DNA of 34,007 nucleotides. Origin: an archaeon (GTDB lineage: Archaea; Nanobdellota; Nanobdellia; Woesearchaeales; GW2011-AR9). The stretch is from contig JAHFQW010000006.1 of the NCBI GenBank assembly GCA_023259115.1, positions 30,477 through 64,483 of the forward strand, in the 5' to 3' direction. Each line of letters begins with the position of its first letter. The first letter of the stretch is position 1. A model generated the notes under the pieces. That model saw nothing but the letters and a program-made list of their open reading frames with translations, did no database searches and was not told the origin of the DNA. Of the stretch, positions 16,148 through 23,231 are shown one piece after another. The translations under genes and the position numbers were made by a program.

Positions 16148-16171
16148 GGGGACTATAAAAAGAAGATTTTA

Positions 16172-17032
16172 TTATAAATGTTTTGAGTTATTTCCACTCT
16201 TAGGTCTCTGTCTTTTGCCATTCGCTTTATTCTCAAAATACATGGCACCAGCGCCAAGCAGATACGTCACAAAACTACTGGGAATTCCCAATACCTCTCG
16301 TTTATCATTTTTTGTATCTATATGTCCGCTAATCAACCCATGCAACGAACCCGCTTGATCAACAATCGGTCCGCCGCTAAACCCCTCTTCTACATATCCT
16401 TGCGCTCTAAACGCATCTTCAATAAATAACGCACCACATCTCGCCAGTGCCTGTGGTTTTTGCGTTTTTACAATCGCCTCATTTTTATATAACCCCTGTT
16501 TCATTCCTAAAAGCGTAAGTACTTCTTCTCTCTCCACTCCCCTATTTGATAAATTATACGATAACGCTTCACAGCATCGGGGTATAATTGCTTTAAACAG
16601 TGCTACATCATGTTTTCTATCCGCCAGTAAAAAACTCGTATCAATGCTATAATATTTCCCTGTTTGATCAATAATAAAATAACCCACTCCCCCCTCTAAA
16701 AAATCTTGTACATTCTTTCGAGTTATTTTTCTCACACTATCTTCTGCAAATTTATTCTCCAGCCCCTCAATTGCATGATACGCCGAAACAAAAAAACCAT
16801 TAGTTGTTGCTAACAATCCCGTTGCCGTTCCTCGTGGCGTAACCATCATAACCGTATTCTGCTCAATTGTTCTTGCCGATAATTCCTGCGCCACTTCTTG
16901 CGTAGATAACCTATCCAATGAACTCGCAAACTGCTGCGCATTTTCTCGTTTTTGTACACGAGGGATATCAGATCGCCCAATAATAGAATCTAAATAAGCC
17001 CAATTTATCGTATAGCCCGGTTGGTAAGTCAT
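16172..17032 (-). CDS. Trypsin-like serine protease without signal peptide
   Basis: 286 residues. The chymotrypsin-fold triad is visible: His86 (FVSAYHAIEG), Asp142 (RKHDVALFKA) and Ser219 (EEGFSGGPIVD), with the typical TGLLATTNGF strand before the His. There is no signal peptide, no transmembrane segment and no PDZ domain, so it appears cytoplasmic, unlike HtrA/Deg proteins. The N-terminal 60 residues are an extension of unknown role and the C-terminus is very basic. A TATA box (AATTTATAAAG on the minus strand, about 17057-17067) fixes the start. Confidence 0.78.
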   Translation of the reverse strand: MTYQPGYTINWAYLDSIIGRSDIPRVQKRENAQQFASSLDRLSTQEVAQELSARTIEQNTVMMVTPRGTATGLLATTNGFFVSAYHAIEGLENKFAEDSVRKITRKNVQDFLEGGVGYFIIDQTGKYYSIDTSFLLADRKHDVALFKAIIPRCCEALSYNLSNRGVEREEVLTLLGMKQGLYKNEAIVKTQKPQALARCGALFIEDAFRAQGYVEEGFSGGPIVDQAGSLHGLISGHIDTKNDKREVLGIPSSFVTYLLGAGAMYFENKANGKRQRPKSGNNSKHL

Positions 17033-17205
17033 AATTGCGCAAAAACCACTTTTCTTTATAAATTTATCCCTAAAAAGTAATAACTCATATTATTAACATA
17101 ATCTTATTCTCATCTCTCAATTGCCTCACCTCTACTTCTCCTTGACCACCAGATGACCCCCAGAAAAGTCACAACCCTTAAGAACCTCTAAAATATCTTC
17201 CACCC

Positions 17206-17577
17206 ATGATAGAAACGTTATCCATTGAAGATATCATCTATTGCTATGAAGAAGGCGTGCATGTTAAATTATATTCCCATCTTCCCCGAAGTCTTGATAT
17301 CGAGCAACTCAAAGCATACCATCAGCGAGGCTCATATGACCCCGGCGAGAAGAAAGTTGCAATTTATCTTTCCCATATCACCGATCTCGCAGATTATAAA
17401 ACCACATTGTTTCACGAATTAGCCCACGCCATAGACGATTTATTATTCGATGAAGCCTCCTCCGAAGAACAAATCGAACAAATCGGCCTGCAAACCTATC
17501 AGCAAAATCCTCAATTATACGATTTCATCAAAGGCATATTTAAATTACCAAACACCCGTTTTGAAAGAATAGAGTGA
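17206..17577 (+). CDS. Small zincin-like protein (HELAH)
   Basis: 123 residues. The segment YKTTLFHELAHAIDDLLFDE (about 65-84) carries HExxH, the zinc site of zincin metallopeptidases, and preceding strands (KKVAIYLSHI) fit a minimal metzincin/IrrE-like fold. A third ligand is not obvious; a Glu in the following helix (EEQIEQIG) could serve as in gluzincins. No signal peptide. It may be an active small protease or an inactive relative. Convergent with the exonuclease gene. Confidence 0.62.
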   Translation: MIETLSIEDIIYCYEEGVHVKLYSHLPRSLDIEQLKAYHQRGSYDPGEKKVAIYLSHITDLADYKTTLFHELAHAIDDLLFDEASSEEQIEQIGLQTYQQNPQLYDFIKGIFKLPNTRFERIE

Positions 17578-17613
17578 TATATATCGCAAATCAGGTATCA
17601 ATCAAATAAAGAA

Positions 17614-18234
17614 CTAAAATTCCCCATGTACTCTTCTCAAAATCAATTCTGCTGCTCTAGATTGATAGAGCGCATCTTCCAACGCATTATGAGCTGGATT
17701 TCGTGTATCTTTCACTTCTAAAGCCGAGAGATCAACTTTTAAATCCCCCTGCAATCCTTTGTAGAGCATATCTAAATTAATTCCTTTGTACCCAAAAATA
17801 TTCTCATGGTCACAAAACGTTCCAAAATACCACGCAACAAACATCCCATCAAATGGTTGAATATCTGTTACCATCCAAGGATCTCGATTCACACTTACAC
17901 TTTCAATCCATCTATAAAACTGCTCCATTGTGCGTCTTGGTTCTACTCCCTCTTTCTCCAAAATCTGCAAAACCAGTGCCGGTTCAAAACAATCATCATA
18001 GGGATCATATTCCATCCGCCCCGCATAGGGTTTAAGACAGTTAAGACCCAAACTACCCACTTTCATAGAAATAACCTCATAATCATGAGAAATCGGTTTA
18101 ATCTCCTCATAAAATCTCTTCTCAGAATCACCCACCACACACGCCCCAATCGAGAGCATACTATATCTTCCCGGAACAGGTCCAGCCGCTTCCACATCAA
18201 CTGAGATGTATATTGGTTTTCTGCCCGTTTTCAT
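17614..18234 (-). CDS. DEDD-family 3'-5' exonuclease (RNase T-like)
   Basis: 206 residues from ATG 18234 (MKTGRKPIYISVDVEAAGPV). The frame opens at 18318, but the upstream 28 codons run into the tRNA gene at 18286-18421, so the internal start is preferred. ExoI motif: SVDVEAAGP (Asp and Glu metal ligands); ExoII near DIQPFDGMFVAWYFG; ExoIII: HNALEDALYQS with His and Asp. This is the DEDDh pattern seen in RNase T, DnaQ epsilon and oligoribonuclease. Lying right after a tRNA gene, a role in RNA 3'-end trimming is tempting but unproven. DNA repair is an alternative. Confidence 0.75.
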   Translation of the reverse strand: MKTGRKPIYISVDVEAAGPVPGRYSMLSIGACVVGDSEKRFYEEIKPISHDYEVISMKVGSLGLNCLKPYAGRMEYDPYDDCFEPALVLQILEKEGVEPRRTMEQFYRWIESVSVNRDPWMVTDIQPFDGMFVAWYFGTFCDHENIFGYKGINLDMLYKGLQGDLKVDLSALEVKDTRNPAHNALEDALYQSRAAELILRRVHGEF

Positions 18235-18299
18235 AAACTCAATCTCACTTTCTTCTTTCTCTCTCAAAACCTCATAAAAATAAAGCGAGCCTGTCCGGA

Positions 18300-18342
18300 C
18301 ATTCCCACTAGCGTTCAAAGCATTATGCCCCAGGCGCTAACA
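18300..18342 (-). other. tRNA intron 2, 43 nt, T-loop position 59/60
   Basis: Removing it restores a perfect T stem and the 7-nt loop TTCGAAT. The intron has an inner stem (GTTAGCG with CGCTAGT, two wobbles). The junction helix is shorter and less regular than in intron 1 (TTC/GAA with 3-nt bulges), i.e. a relaxed bulge-helix-bulge. The sequence GAATGT occurs at both boundaries, so the exact cut could be placed one or two bases differently. Confidence 0.75.
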
Positions 18343-18363
18343 TTCGAACCGGAGTTTGCGGGT

Positions 18364-18382
18364 GACTTCTGAACTTATTCAG
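18364..18382 (-). other. tRNA intron 1, 19 nt, position 37/38
   Basis: A textbook bulge-helix-bulge: the anticodon stem GTGGG/CCCGC, central 4-bp helix CTTC/GAAG, 3-nt bulges GGC and TCA with cleavage after the second base of each, and an inner TGAA/TTCA stem. This is the substrate shape for archaeal tRNA splicing endonuclease. Confidence 0.9.
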
Positions 18383-18470
18383 CCGAAGCCCACCGTCCTA
18401 TCCAGGCTAGACTACAGGCCCACTAATAACAGAAATAATCCCTCTCCTTTTAAAAGATTATGGTATAAAA

Positions 18471-18748
18471 GGCTAATATGAAACCCTCGCCAAAGGGCCA
18501 GCGAACTAGTCTGGTGTCTCGTCAGACAACACCCGGTGCTCCATTCAAATTTATAGTAAATGTGTGAAATAATCAAATATTAATCTACACATTTACTTAC
18601 AAGAAATGTGAAAGCTATCACATTTCTGTACAGAAAATGAGTCATTACTCATTTTCTTGTATTAGTAATGGTGAACTCCCATTCGAAAATTATTCACCAT
18701 TACTATACCTTGATTGGAGCAAGTGAGCGGGAGGGTTTCATATTAGCC
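18471..18748. repeat. Large inverted repeat enclosing nested hairpins
   Basis: Arms 18471-18488 and 18731-18748 are perfectly complementary over 18 bp. Inside are GGTGT-ACACC around GTCT-AGAC (18513-18533), a second stem (18538-18548 with 18710-18720, 10 of 11 bp) and, within that stem's loop, the element 18554-18705. It fills the 371-bp gap between the tRNA promoter and the ZIP gene. Without the inner insert it would be about a 126-nt foldback. Whether it is an RNA gene or an older mobile element is not clear. Confidence 0.7.
18554..18705. mobile_element. MITE-like tandem-hairpin element (TA duplication), 152 bp
   Basis: TA (18552-18553) and TA (18706-18707) flank ends TAGTAAATGTGTGAA and, inverted, TAGTAATGGTGAA. 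Four perfect hairpins in a row: 18556-18565/18587-18596 (10 bp), 18602-18611/18618-18627 (10 bp), 18632-18642/18647-18657 (11 bp) and 18664-18675/18693-18704 (12 bp). Precise removal restores the loop of the host stem. No coding capacity. Confidence 0.7.
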
Positions 18749-18755
18749 GGTATAA

Positions 18756-18786
18756 AGTACGTATTAAGTTCACATTAAAAGTGCTG
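18756..18786. repeat. Lone terminal repeat of the 190-bp foldback element
   Basis: AGTACGTATTAAGT followed within 17 nt by AAAAGTGCTG matches both termini of the element at 25354-25543. No inverted partner was seen within the intergenic region, so this is a solo or degraded copy. It lies a few bases downstream of the ZIP stop codon, like the full element, which lies on the truD stop. Confidence 0.6.
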
Positions 18787-18792
18787 TATAAA

Positions 18793-19524
18793 CTACGCAA
18801 TAAACAATGTCAATAAAAAAATCAACACAATTCCCATAAACATCGATAACAATATCTTCCCCATGGGATGATGCCTTGTTTCTGGCAGCAAATTCGCCGC
18901 ACCAATATAAATAAATTCTCCCACAAAAAAAGCCAAAATCAAACTCAACACAACTGAACTAATATGTACCGTAAACGTCACCAATATCCCAACCACCGGA
19001 GCAATCGCATCCATCACTAAAAAACCAATCGTCTTGCCCACTTTCTGTTTGTTCTTCAACATCAACGTCACCGTATTAATTCCATCCGTAAAATCATGAA
19101 ATATCACCGCTAATGCCACAATTAATCCCATCGACGAACTCAAATGAAATGCCGCGCCAATCGCAATTCCATCTAAAAAACTATGGACAACTAAACTCCC
19201 CGCACCAATTGGTCCTAAAATATGCCCATGCTCTTCACTTCCATGCTCATCATCATGATGATGCGTTAAAAAGAATCGCTCAAGTATAATATACAAAAAA
19301 AATGCCGCAACAATTACCAGCATAAGCATCCGTATGGGCAACTGCACCGAATTTGCTAATTCCAAACTCTCTGGCAATATATCAAAAAACGCCACCCCCA
19401 TCAAACTTCCCGCGGAAAACGCAAAAAAGTAGGGCAAACTATGCCTAAACTTCAACAACACAAATCCCCCTAATAACGTAGAGAGAAATGTAACAACTCC
19501 AATAAGCAACAATGACCAATTCAT
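18793..19524 (-). CDS. ZIP-family metal (zinc) transporter
   Basis: 243 residues, about eight hydrophobic segments. The His-rich loop (HHHDDEHGSEEHGH, about 95-110) and the transmembrane metal motifs HSFLDGIAIGAAF (TM4) and VIFHDFTDGINTVTL (TM5) identify a ZIP transporter of the GufA/ZupT type, which moves Zn2+ or Fe2+ into the cytoplasm. The frame opens at 19548, but that ATG overlaps the TATA box (ATATATAAATG), so the ATG at 19524 is preferred. It is divergent from a Fur-family gene with a palindromic operator between them, so metal-dependent repression is likely. Confidence 0.9.
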   Translation of the reverse strand: MNWSLLLIGVVTFLSTLLGGFVLLKFRHSLPYFFAFSAGSLMGVAFFDILPESLELANSVQLPIRMLMLVIVAAFFLYIILERFFLTHHHDDEHGSEEHGHILGPIGAGSLVVHSFLDGIAIGAAFHLSSSMGLIVALAVIFHDFTDGINTVTLMLKNKQKVGKTIGFLVMDAIAPVVGILVTFTVHISSVVLSLILAFFVGEFIYIGAANLLPETRHHPMGKILLSMFMGIVLIFLLTLFIA

Positions 19525-19557
19525 AACCAGAATAATTACCCAAAGCATTTATATATC

Positions 19558-19580
19558 TTACTGATACTCATTATCAATAA
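19558..19580. promoter_or_regulatory. Fur/Zur-type palindromic operator
   Basis: TTACTGATA-CTCAT-TATCAATAA: 9-bp arms with one mismatch and a 5-bp centre. Core GATACTCATTATC resembles the Fur box GATAATGATTATC. It sits just upstream of the ZIP TATA box (19550-19558 region) and 12 nt before the Fur-family ATG, so one bound dimer could repress both genes. Confidence 0.7.
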
Positions 19581-19591
19581 GAAATCCCCCT

Positions 19592-19975
19592 ATGAAACCC
19601 CAAACCCCTCAAACACGGCTCACCACCCAAAAAGCCATTCTCGAAACAGAAATAGCTCAATTTTCCTCATTTTTCACCGCAGAAGAATTGCATCATAAGA
19701 TCAAAAAAGAATTTCCCCATTTAGGAATTGCCACCATCTATCGCTATCTCAAAACACTTGTCCATCAAAATCAAATCCACTCCTATCAATGCGAGCGTAG
19801 AACCATTTATTCCACCAACACCAAAAACCACTCTCACTTCCTCTGCGAAAAATGCAACACCAAATCCCATCTCCATCTCAAAAACATCGACTCCCTCAAG
19901 CAGAATCTCAGAGGAAAAATGTGCCACTTCCAAATTGATATCACTGGAATTTGTGAAGACTGTTTAGGGAAGTGA
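19592..19975 (+). CDS. Fur-family metal-responsive repressor (Zur-like)
   Basis: 127 residues: N-terminal winged helix (TRLTTQKAILETEIAQFSSF then HLGIATIYRYLKTLVHQNQI, the recognition helix) and a short dimerisation domain with two structural-zinc pairs, Cys85/Cys88 (HFLCEKC) and Cys121/Cys124 (GICEDC). His-rich positions (KNHSHF, KSHLHL) can form the regulatory site. The divergent ZIP transporter and the palindrome between the genes point to zinc (Zur) rather than iron, though Fur cannot be excluded. It probably represses itself and the transporter when metal is plentiful. Confidence 0.85.
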   Translation: MKPQTPQTRLTTQKAILETEIAQFSSFFTAEELHHKIKKEFPHLGIATIYRYLKTLVHQNQIHSYQCERRTIYSTNTKNHSHFLCEKCNTKSHLHLKNIDSLKQNLRGKMCHFQIDITGICEDCLGK

Positions 19976-20009
19976 AGAAATTAAAAAGAAACCAGGCCCA
20001 CTGTCCGAA

Positions 20010-20039
20010 GAACTCAATGAGTTCCTATTTTATTTTTTT
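20010..20039 (+). terminator. Hairpin plus T-tract after fur
   Basis: GAACTCAATGAGTTC (6-bp stem, 3-nt loop) followed by CTATTTTATTTTTTT. Archaeal termination relies on the T-tract, which is present. Confidence 0.5.
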
Positions 20040-20120
20040 CAGTCGAGGCGGGTTCCCCCATAAATACTATTTCAAAGTAATAAAAAGTTTTATAAGTAAC
20101 CACTTGTTTTAACTCTTCCA

Positions 20121-20828
20121 ATGACATTAGAAACAATAACCGGAAACTTATTGATGTACAAACAATTAGCGCCAGGCACATTTCAGCATGTTGACCAGCT
20201 TACAACTAAGCGAAGAGAAAATCATGCATTGGGAAATGAAGATTTTTATACTGCTGATGGGGCATTAACTGCTGATGGCGCATTATACACTGTTCAAAAA
20301 GAAAACGTTGTGTGGGCAATTACACGAGAACCACAAAATTTGGTTTTACAGAACATTGAAGAAGCATATAGACAATTAGTAGGTCAAAGAAACTATTTTC
20401 CTGATACTGAGTCAGCTCGGAATTCTGTAGCCCATCCAGACAGTGTTGTAGTTAATTTGAACGGATTGAAACTGGTGAAAGACAGTGATCAATATAGTTA
20501 CTTCGTAATTGATCCTAGAAATGTTAAAAAATTGAATTCTGAGCAGAGAAAAGCCGCTCAACGAATTTATGGTCCTGATGAAGAAAACTTTGGCTTAAAT
20601 ATGGAACTGTTTGCAGAAGCTAGAAAAAAAACCTATGTTTTCGTGTTAACACCTGATTATGTGGAAGGCACGTTACGAAGTAATGATAAGACATTTCTTG
20701 GGCGGGCTTCGGAGCTGGAGCTGGCTTCGCAGCCGGATTATTTCGACGGCAATTTCAACTTCTTTGCCTGTAATCGTAGCGTGGACGGTCATTACGCCCT
20801 GCGTGGTGTACGTATAGGAGCGCCGTAA
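20121..20828 (+). CDS. DGR-like variable protein, paralogue 1
   Basis: 235 residues. Scaffold (1-192) is paralogous to the protein at 27741-28580: shared GNxxxxY, HVDxL, FYTADG, AITREPQNLVL...IEEAYRQL and NYFP motifs. The last 43 residues (from 20700) change character: LGRASELELA ... FFACNRSVDGHYALRGVR, encoded by DNA of 56% GC (67 of 120) against about 38% just before. This has the layout of a C-terminal variable region on a lectin-like fold as in diversity-generating retroelement targets. An in-frame 18-bp tandem duplication (20250-20285) doubles TADGAL. No signal peptide. TATA-like TTTTATAAG lies about 30 nt upstream. Confidence 0.6.
   Translation: MTLETITGNLLMYKQLAPGTFQHVDQLTTKRRENHALGNEDFYTADGALTADGALYTVQKENVVWAITREPQNLVLQNIEEAYRQLVGQRNYFPDTESARNSVAHPDSVVVNLNGLKLVKDSDQYSYFVIDPRNVKKLNSEQRKAAQRIYGPDEENFGLNMELFAEARKKTYVFVLTPDYVEGTLRSNDKTFLGRASELELASQPDYFDGNFNFFACNRSVDGHYALRGVRIGAP
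20700..20819 (+). other. Candidate DGR-type variable region 1
   Basis: Begins TTGGGCGGGCTTC, identical over 13 nt to variable region 2 at 28302-28314. Codons at positions that differ between the two proteins (F-x-A-xx-R-x-V-xxxxx-LR frame) are here TTT, TGT, AAT, AGC, GAC, GGT, CAT, TAC and GCC, all ending in C or T, the pattern left by adenine-specific mutagenesis of AAC/AAT codons. No template copy is present in the window. Confidence 0.5.
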
Positions 20829-20967
20829 GGTGCCGACGCCCTCAAAAGTAAAGTTCCACAGAAGTGTACAGAATGTAGGTGGCTTTGGCGTTTAGAAATA
20901 AAATTTGTAACTTTATAGGAGTTATAAAATAGAAAGATTTAAAAACGACCTATAACTATCACCGGGT

Positions 20968-21384
20968 ATGCAACGTAATCAAATAAAATTAGGAAATAGG
21001 TCTGTTGAGAAAAATCGAGATTTTCTCAGAGCATTGTATGGAACTAACGATTTGGAAAGAGCTAGAAAATGGTTTGATATATTAGATTCTTCAGTTTCAG
21101 TTGCAAGACAAGATGATCCTAATATGACTTTAGAAGCATTTTTGGATTTGATGACCGATTCATTCCATATTGTACTGCAAACAGGTTCTCCATTTCAAGA
21201 TCAAATTAGATATTGTGCAAGTAATATTCGAGAAGAACCTAACAGATTTGCTTGGGTTCAATGTCCATATAATGAACATAATTATGGCGTTGTATCTAGT
21301 TTGTTTGAACAAGTTTATGGTCAAAATATTGATTTGATTCCAGTACCTGAATCCTTAAGACAATATCATAAACAATTTGAATAA
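20968..21384 (+). CDS. Hypothetical protein, 138 aa
   Basis: Not recognised. MQRNQIKLGNRSVEKNRDFL then RALYGTNDLERARKWFDILD is helical; the C-terminal part (WVQCPYNEHNYGVVSSLFEQ) is mixed. A TATA-like GATTTAAAAAC lies about 27-37 nt upstream, so it has its own promoter. AT-rich coding with few GC-ending codons compared with pyrC or srp54, suggestive of recent arrival. Its stop overlaps copy D of the palindrome family. The gene after it has similar composition and may be a partner. Confidence 0.5.
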   Translation: MQRNQIKLGNRSVEKNRDFLRALYGTNDLERARKWFDILDSSVSVARQDDPNMTLEAFLDLMTDSFHIVLQTGSPFQDQIRYCASNIREEPNRFAWVQCPYNEHNYGVVSSLFEQVYGQNIDLIPVPESLRQYHKQFE

Positions 21385-21408
21385 CATTTTATTTCATCGA
21401 TTTCAAAC
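21376..21408. repeat. Palindromic repeat, ACTTTGAATAA family, copy D
   Basis: TTTGAA (21376-21381) pairs with TTCAAA (21402-21407). The loop TAACATTTTATTTCATCGAT matches copy C (5771-5794) at TAAC, TAT and TCATCGAT. Stem is shorter than in A-C. Overlaps the stop codon of the preceding gene. Confidence 0.5.
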
Positions 21409-21428
21409 TCCCCTATAACTGAATTACT

Positions 21429-22064
21429 ATGGTAGAAAAAAATTTAGATCATACGGTTATGTATCATTTTACTAATAGGGCTGGATGGAGAGGTGTAAAT
21501 GAAGGAAATCCTGATTTCATCTATCCAGATCCTAGAACTGGAAAGTATGTTGAAGGAGAAGATATTAGAGGATTGTGGCCAAGTAGACGTTTAGTTATTC
21601 AAGGAGCTGGTTCTGAGTTAGTTCCTAATGAAGCAACACAACCAGCCGTATTTGGTTTACCTCAAGAAAGTCCAGAATCGTGGATTAAATATAAAGATTG
21701 TATAACTGTTTTTGATTATCTTATGAGTTGTTGTGCTGGCAAATCAGATGATGAAGGTAAGAGAGATCTGGTTCTATTGAAAATTGATTTAAAGCCCAAA
21801 GATAACCCCATTGTTGTTGATTATATACACATTAGACATCTTGCGAGAGATTTTAGTACTGAATCAGATCCAGTTAGAAAACAAAAAATAGTGTCAGAAG
21901 GTAATCAGAGATATTGGGAAACTAGAATTCCATTAGCTGATTACAAAAGTGGTTTTACTCTACCTGAAATTGTAGTTTGGACACCAATACCTCAAGAAAG
22001 AGTGCATTTTGTTTGGGAAAAGGATTTGTATGCATTCTTAGATGAAGTGCATCAACGTTGTTAA
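21429..22064 (+). CDS. Hypothetical protein, 211 aa (possible ART-like start)
   Basis: Not recognised firmly. The N-terminal MYHFTNRAGWRGVNEGNPDF resembles the opening YHFT...W-x-I...G of proteins with ADP-ribosyltransferase-like folds found in toxin systems, but I see no clear catalytic Glu motif, so this is only a hint. The rest is mixed alpha/beta with two adjacent Cys (MSCCAGKSDDEG) and ends EKDLYAFLDEVHQRC. It follows the 138-aa gene by 44 nt and shares its AT-rich codon use; the two could be an accessory pair. Confidence 0.45.
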   Translation: MVEKNLDHTVMYHFTNRAGWRGVNEGNPDFIYPDPRTGKYVEGEDIRGLWPSRRLVIQGAGSELVPNEATQPAVFGLPQESPESWIKYKDCITVFDYLMSCCAGKSDDEGKRDLVLLKIDLKPKDNPIVVDYIHIRHLARDFSTESDPVRKQKIVSEGNQRYWETRIPLADYKSGFTLPEIVVWTPIPQERVHFVWEKDLYAFLDEVHQRC

Positions 22065-22134
22065 AGTCCCTTACGTATTAGGTAAAGAGGAGTTTGAATA
22101 ACATTTTACATTTTTTATTGACAAATTTTAGAAT

Positions 22135-23130
22135 TCACTCTTTAATCTGTGCATAACATCCTGGCATGAATGATTGTTTTGGTTCTTCTCTGAATACGAC
22201 AGATTCATAGTTTTTTATTATGTCTGAAAACTTTTCTTTAATTTCATTCATTAGATTATAGAAGTCATCAAATTTTTTCACCTCAAATTCTATCTCCATA
22301 TCCCATGGGCCAACACAAAGAACAATATTTATAACATTCTGGTGTAACTTGCAAAAATCGATAAGTTGTTTTCTTCTTTTTTCGGTTATGTTTTTGAAAT
22401 AAATAAATGATTTACAGATTTCATAGCCTAATTGGTTTGTATCTAAAGCGAACTTATACCCATAAATTATCTTTTTCTTCTCCAATTGTTTTATTCTATA
22501 ATGCACAACATTAGTTGTTGTTTTAAGTAGTTTGGCTAATTTCGTAACTGGAAGCCGAGCATTATTTGCAAGATATTTTAAGATTTCAGTATCCATTTTA
22601 TCTAATTTTATGTCGCCTAATTCTGAGCCAAATTCAGTTTCAATAGGTTCTAATTCATCATAATAAAACCAACGACGATTATATTGGATAGTATTTTTAC
22701 CAATTGTCACTTCCCTCTCTAAAATGTAAGGACTAAATTTATGGAGAAGATCATCAACAAGTTTACCAAATTCAAAAGTGTCTTTACTCCAATAAGCTAT
22801 CATTAAATCCCATCTCCCCTGCGAAATCCCAAACCAAAAAACACTTTTGTGTTCAATGAGATAATCATAAAGTTCCTGATATTTTTTTTTTGTTATGTCT
22901 TGTAACTGCAAATATACTTTTGGAGCAATGTAACCCAATTTTGAAATTGCAACAACTGTCTGAAATCTTTTGATTATTCCTCTTTCTTGCAGTTTATTGA
23001 CCCGATGAAAGACAACCTCCTGGCTAAGGCGGACTTTACGCCCAATCTTAGATAAAGAAGTCCTTGCATTTTGATCTAGATAGAAGAGGATTTTCTTATC
23101 TTTCAGATCCAATACTTCATCTTTAGTCAT
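22135..23130 (-). CDS. Tandem Lrp/AsnC-type transcription regulator, paralogue 2
   Basis: 331 residues with two HTH-sensor modules: HTH 1 (LDLKDKKILFYLDQNARTSL, about 7-55) and HTH 2 (LDKMDTEILKYLANNARLPV, about 176-225), each followed by an Lrp-like sensor domain with WDLMIAYW and WDMEIEFEV strands. Same architecture and length as the regulator at 6670-7626, with moderate similarity. Effector and targets unknown. TATA box ATTTATAAAT (plus, about 23151-23160) lies 21-30 nt before the ATG. It is divergent from the gene at 23232, a candidate target. Confidence 0.85.
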   Translation of the reverse strand: MTKDEVLDLKDKKILFYLDQNARTSLSKIGRKVRLSQEVVFHRVNKLQERGIIKRFQTVVAISKLGYIAPKVYLQLQDITKKKYQELYDYLIEHKSVFWFGISQGRWDLMIAYWSKDTFEFGKLVDDLLHKFSPYILEREVTIGKNTIQYNRRWFYYDELEPIETEFGSELGDIKLDKMDTEILKYLANNARLPVTKLAKLLKTTTNVVHYRIKQLEKKKIIYGYKFALDTNQLGYEICKSFIYFKNITEKRRKQLIDFCKLHQNVINIVLCVGPWDMEIEFEVKKFDDFYNLMNEIKEKFSDIIKNYESVVFREEPKQSFMPGCYAQIKE

Positions 23131-23231
23131 TATTTTATTATTATTTGATTATATTTATAAATTTTACTATTAAATTAAAAATTATCAAAGAAAAATTTAT
23201 AATAAAATGAATTATGGTCAATTATTAGAAC

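Larger units (their letters stand above)
18286..18421 (-). tRNA. tRNA-Arg(UCG) interrupted by two introns
   Basis: Read on the minus strand: acceptor GGGCCTG pairs with CAGGCTC, discriminator G; D arm GTCT/GGAC with loop containing G18G19 and A21; anticodon stem GTGGG/CCCGC; loop C-T-TCG-G-A; 4-nt variable region AAAC; T arm TCCGG-TTCGAAT-CCGGA. These only assemble when two inserts are removed: 18364-18382 (position 37/38) and 18300-18342 (position 59/60). The CCA end is not encoded. A TATA box (CTTTTAAAAG, 18447-18456) lies 26-35 nt upstream. Anticodon UCG reads CGA arginine codons. Confidence 0.9.

Noticed and set aside
18235-18318. Upstream extension of the exonuclease (28 residues starting MNASGNVRTG)
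   Set aside because: It overlaps the tRNA gene and its second intron; the ATG at 18234 gives a standard start just before the ExoI motif.
20829-20967. Template repeat or accessory gene of a retroelement next to paralogue 1
   Set aside because: The gap has no copy of the variable segment and no ORF; no reverse transcriptase occurs anywhere in the window, so a complete DGR cannot be claimed.
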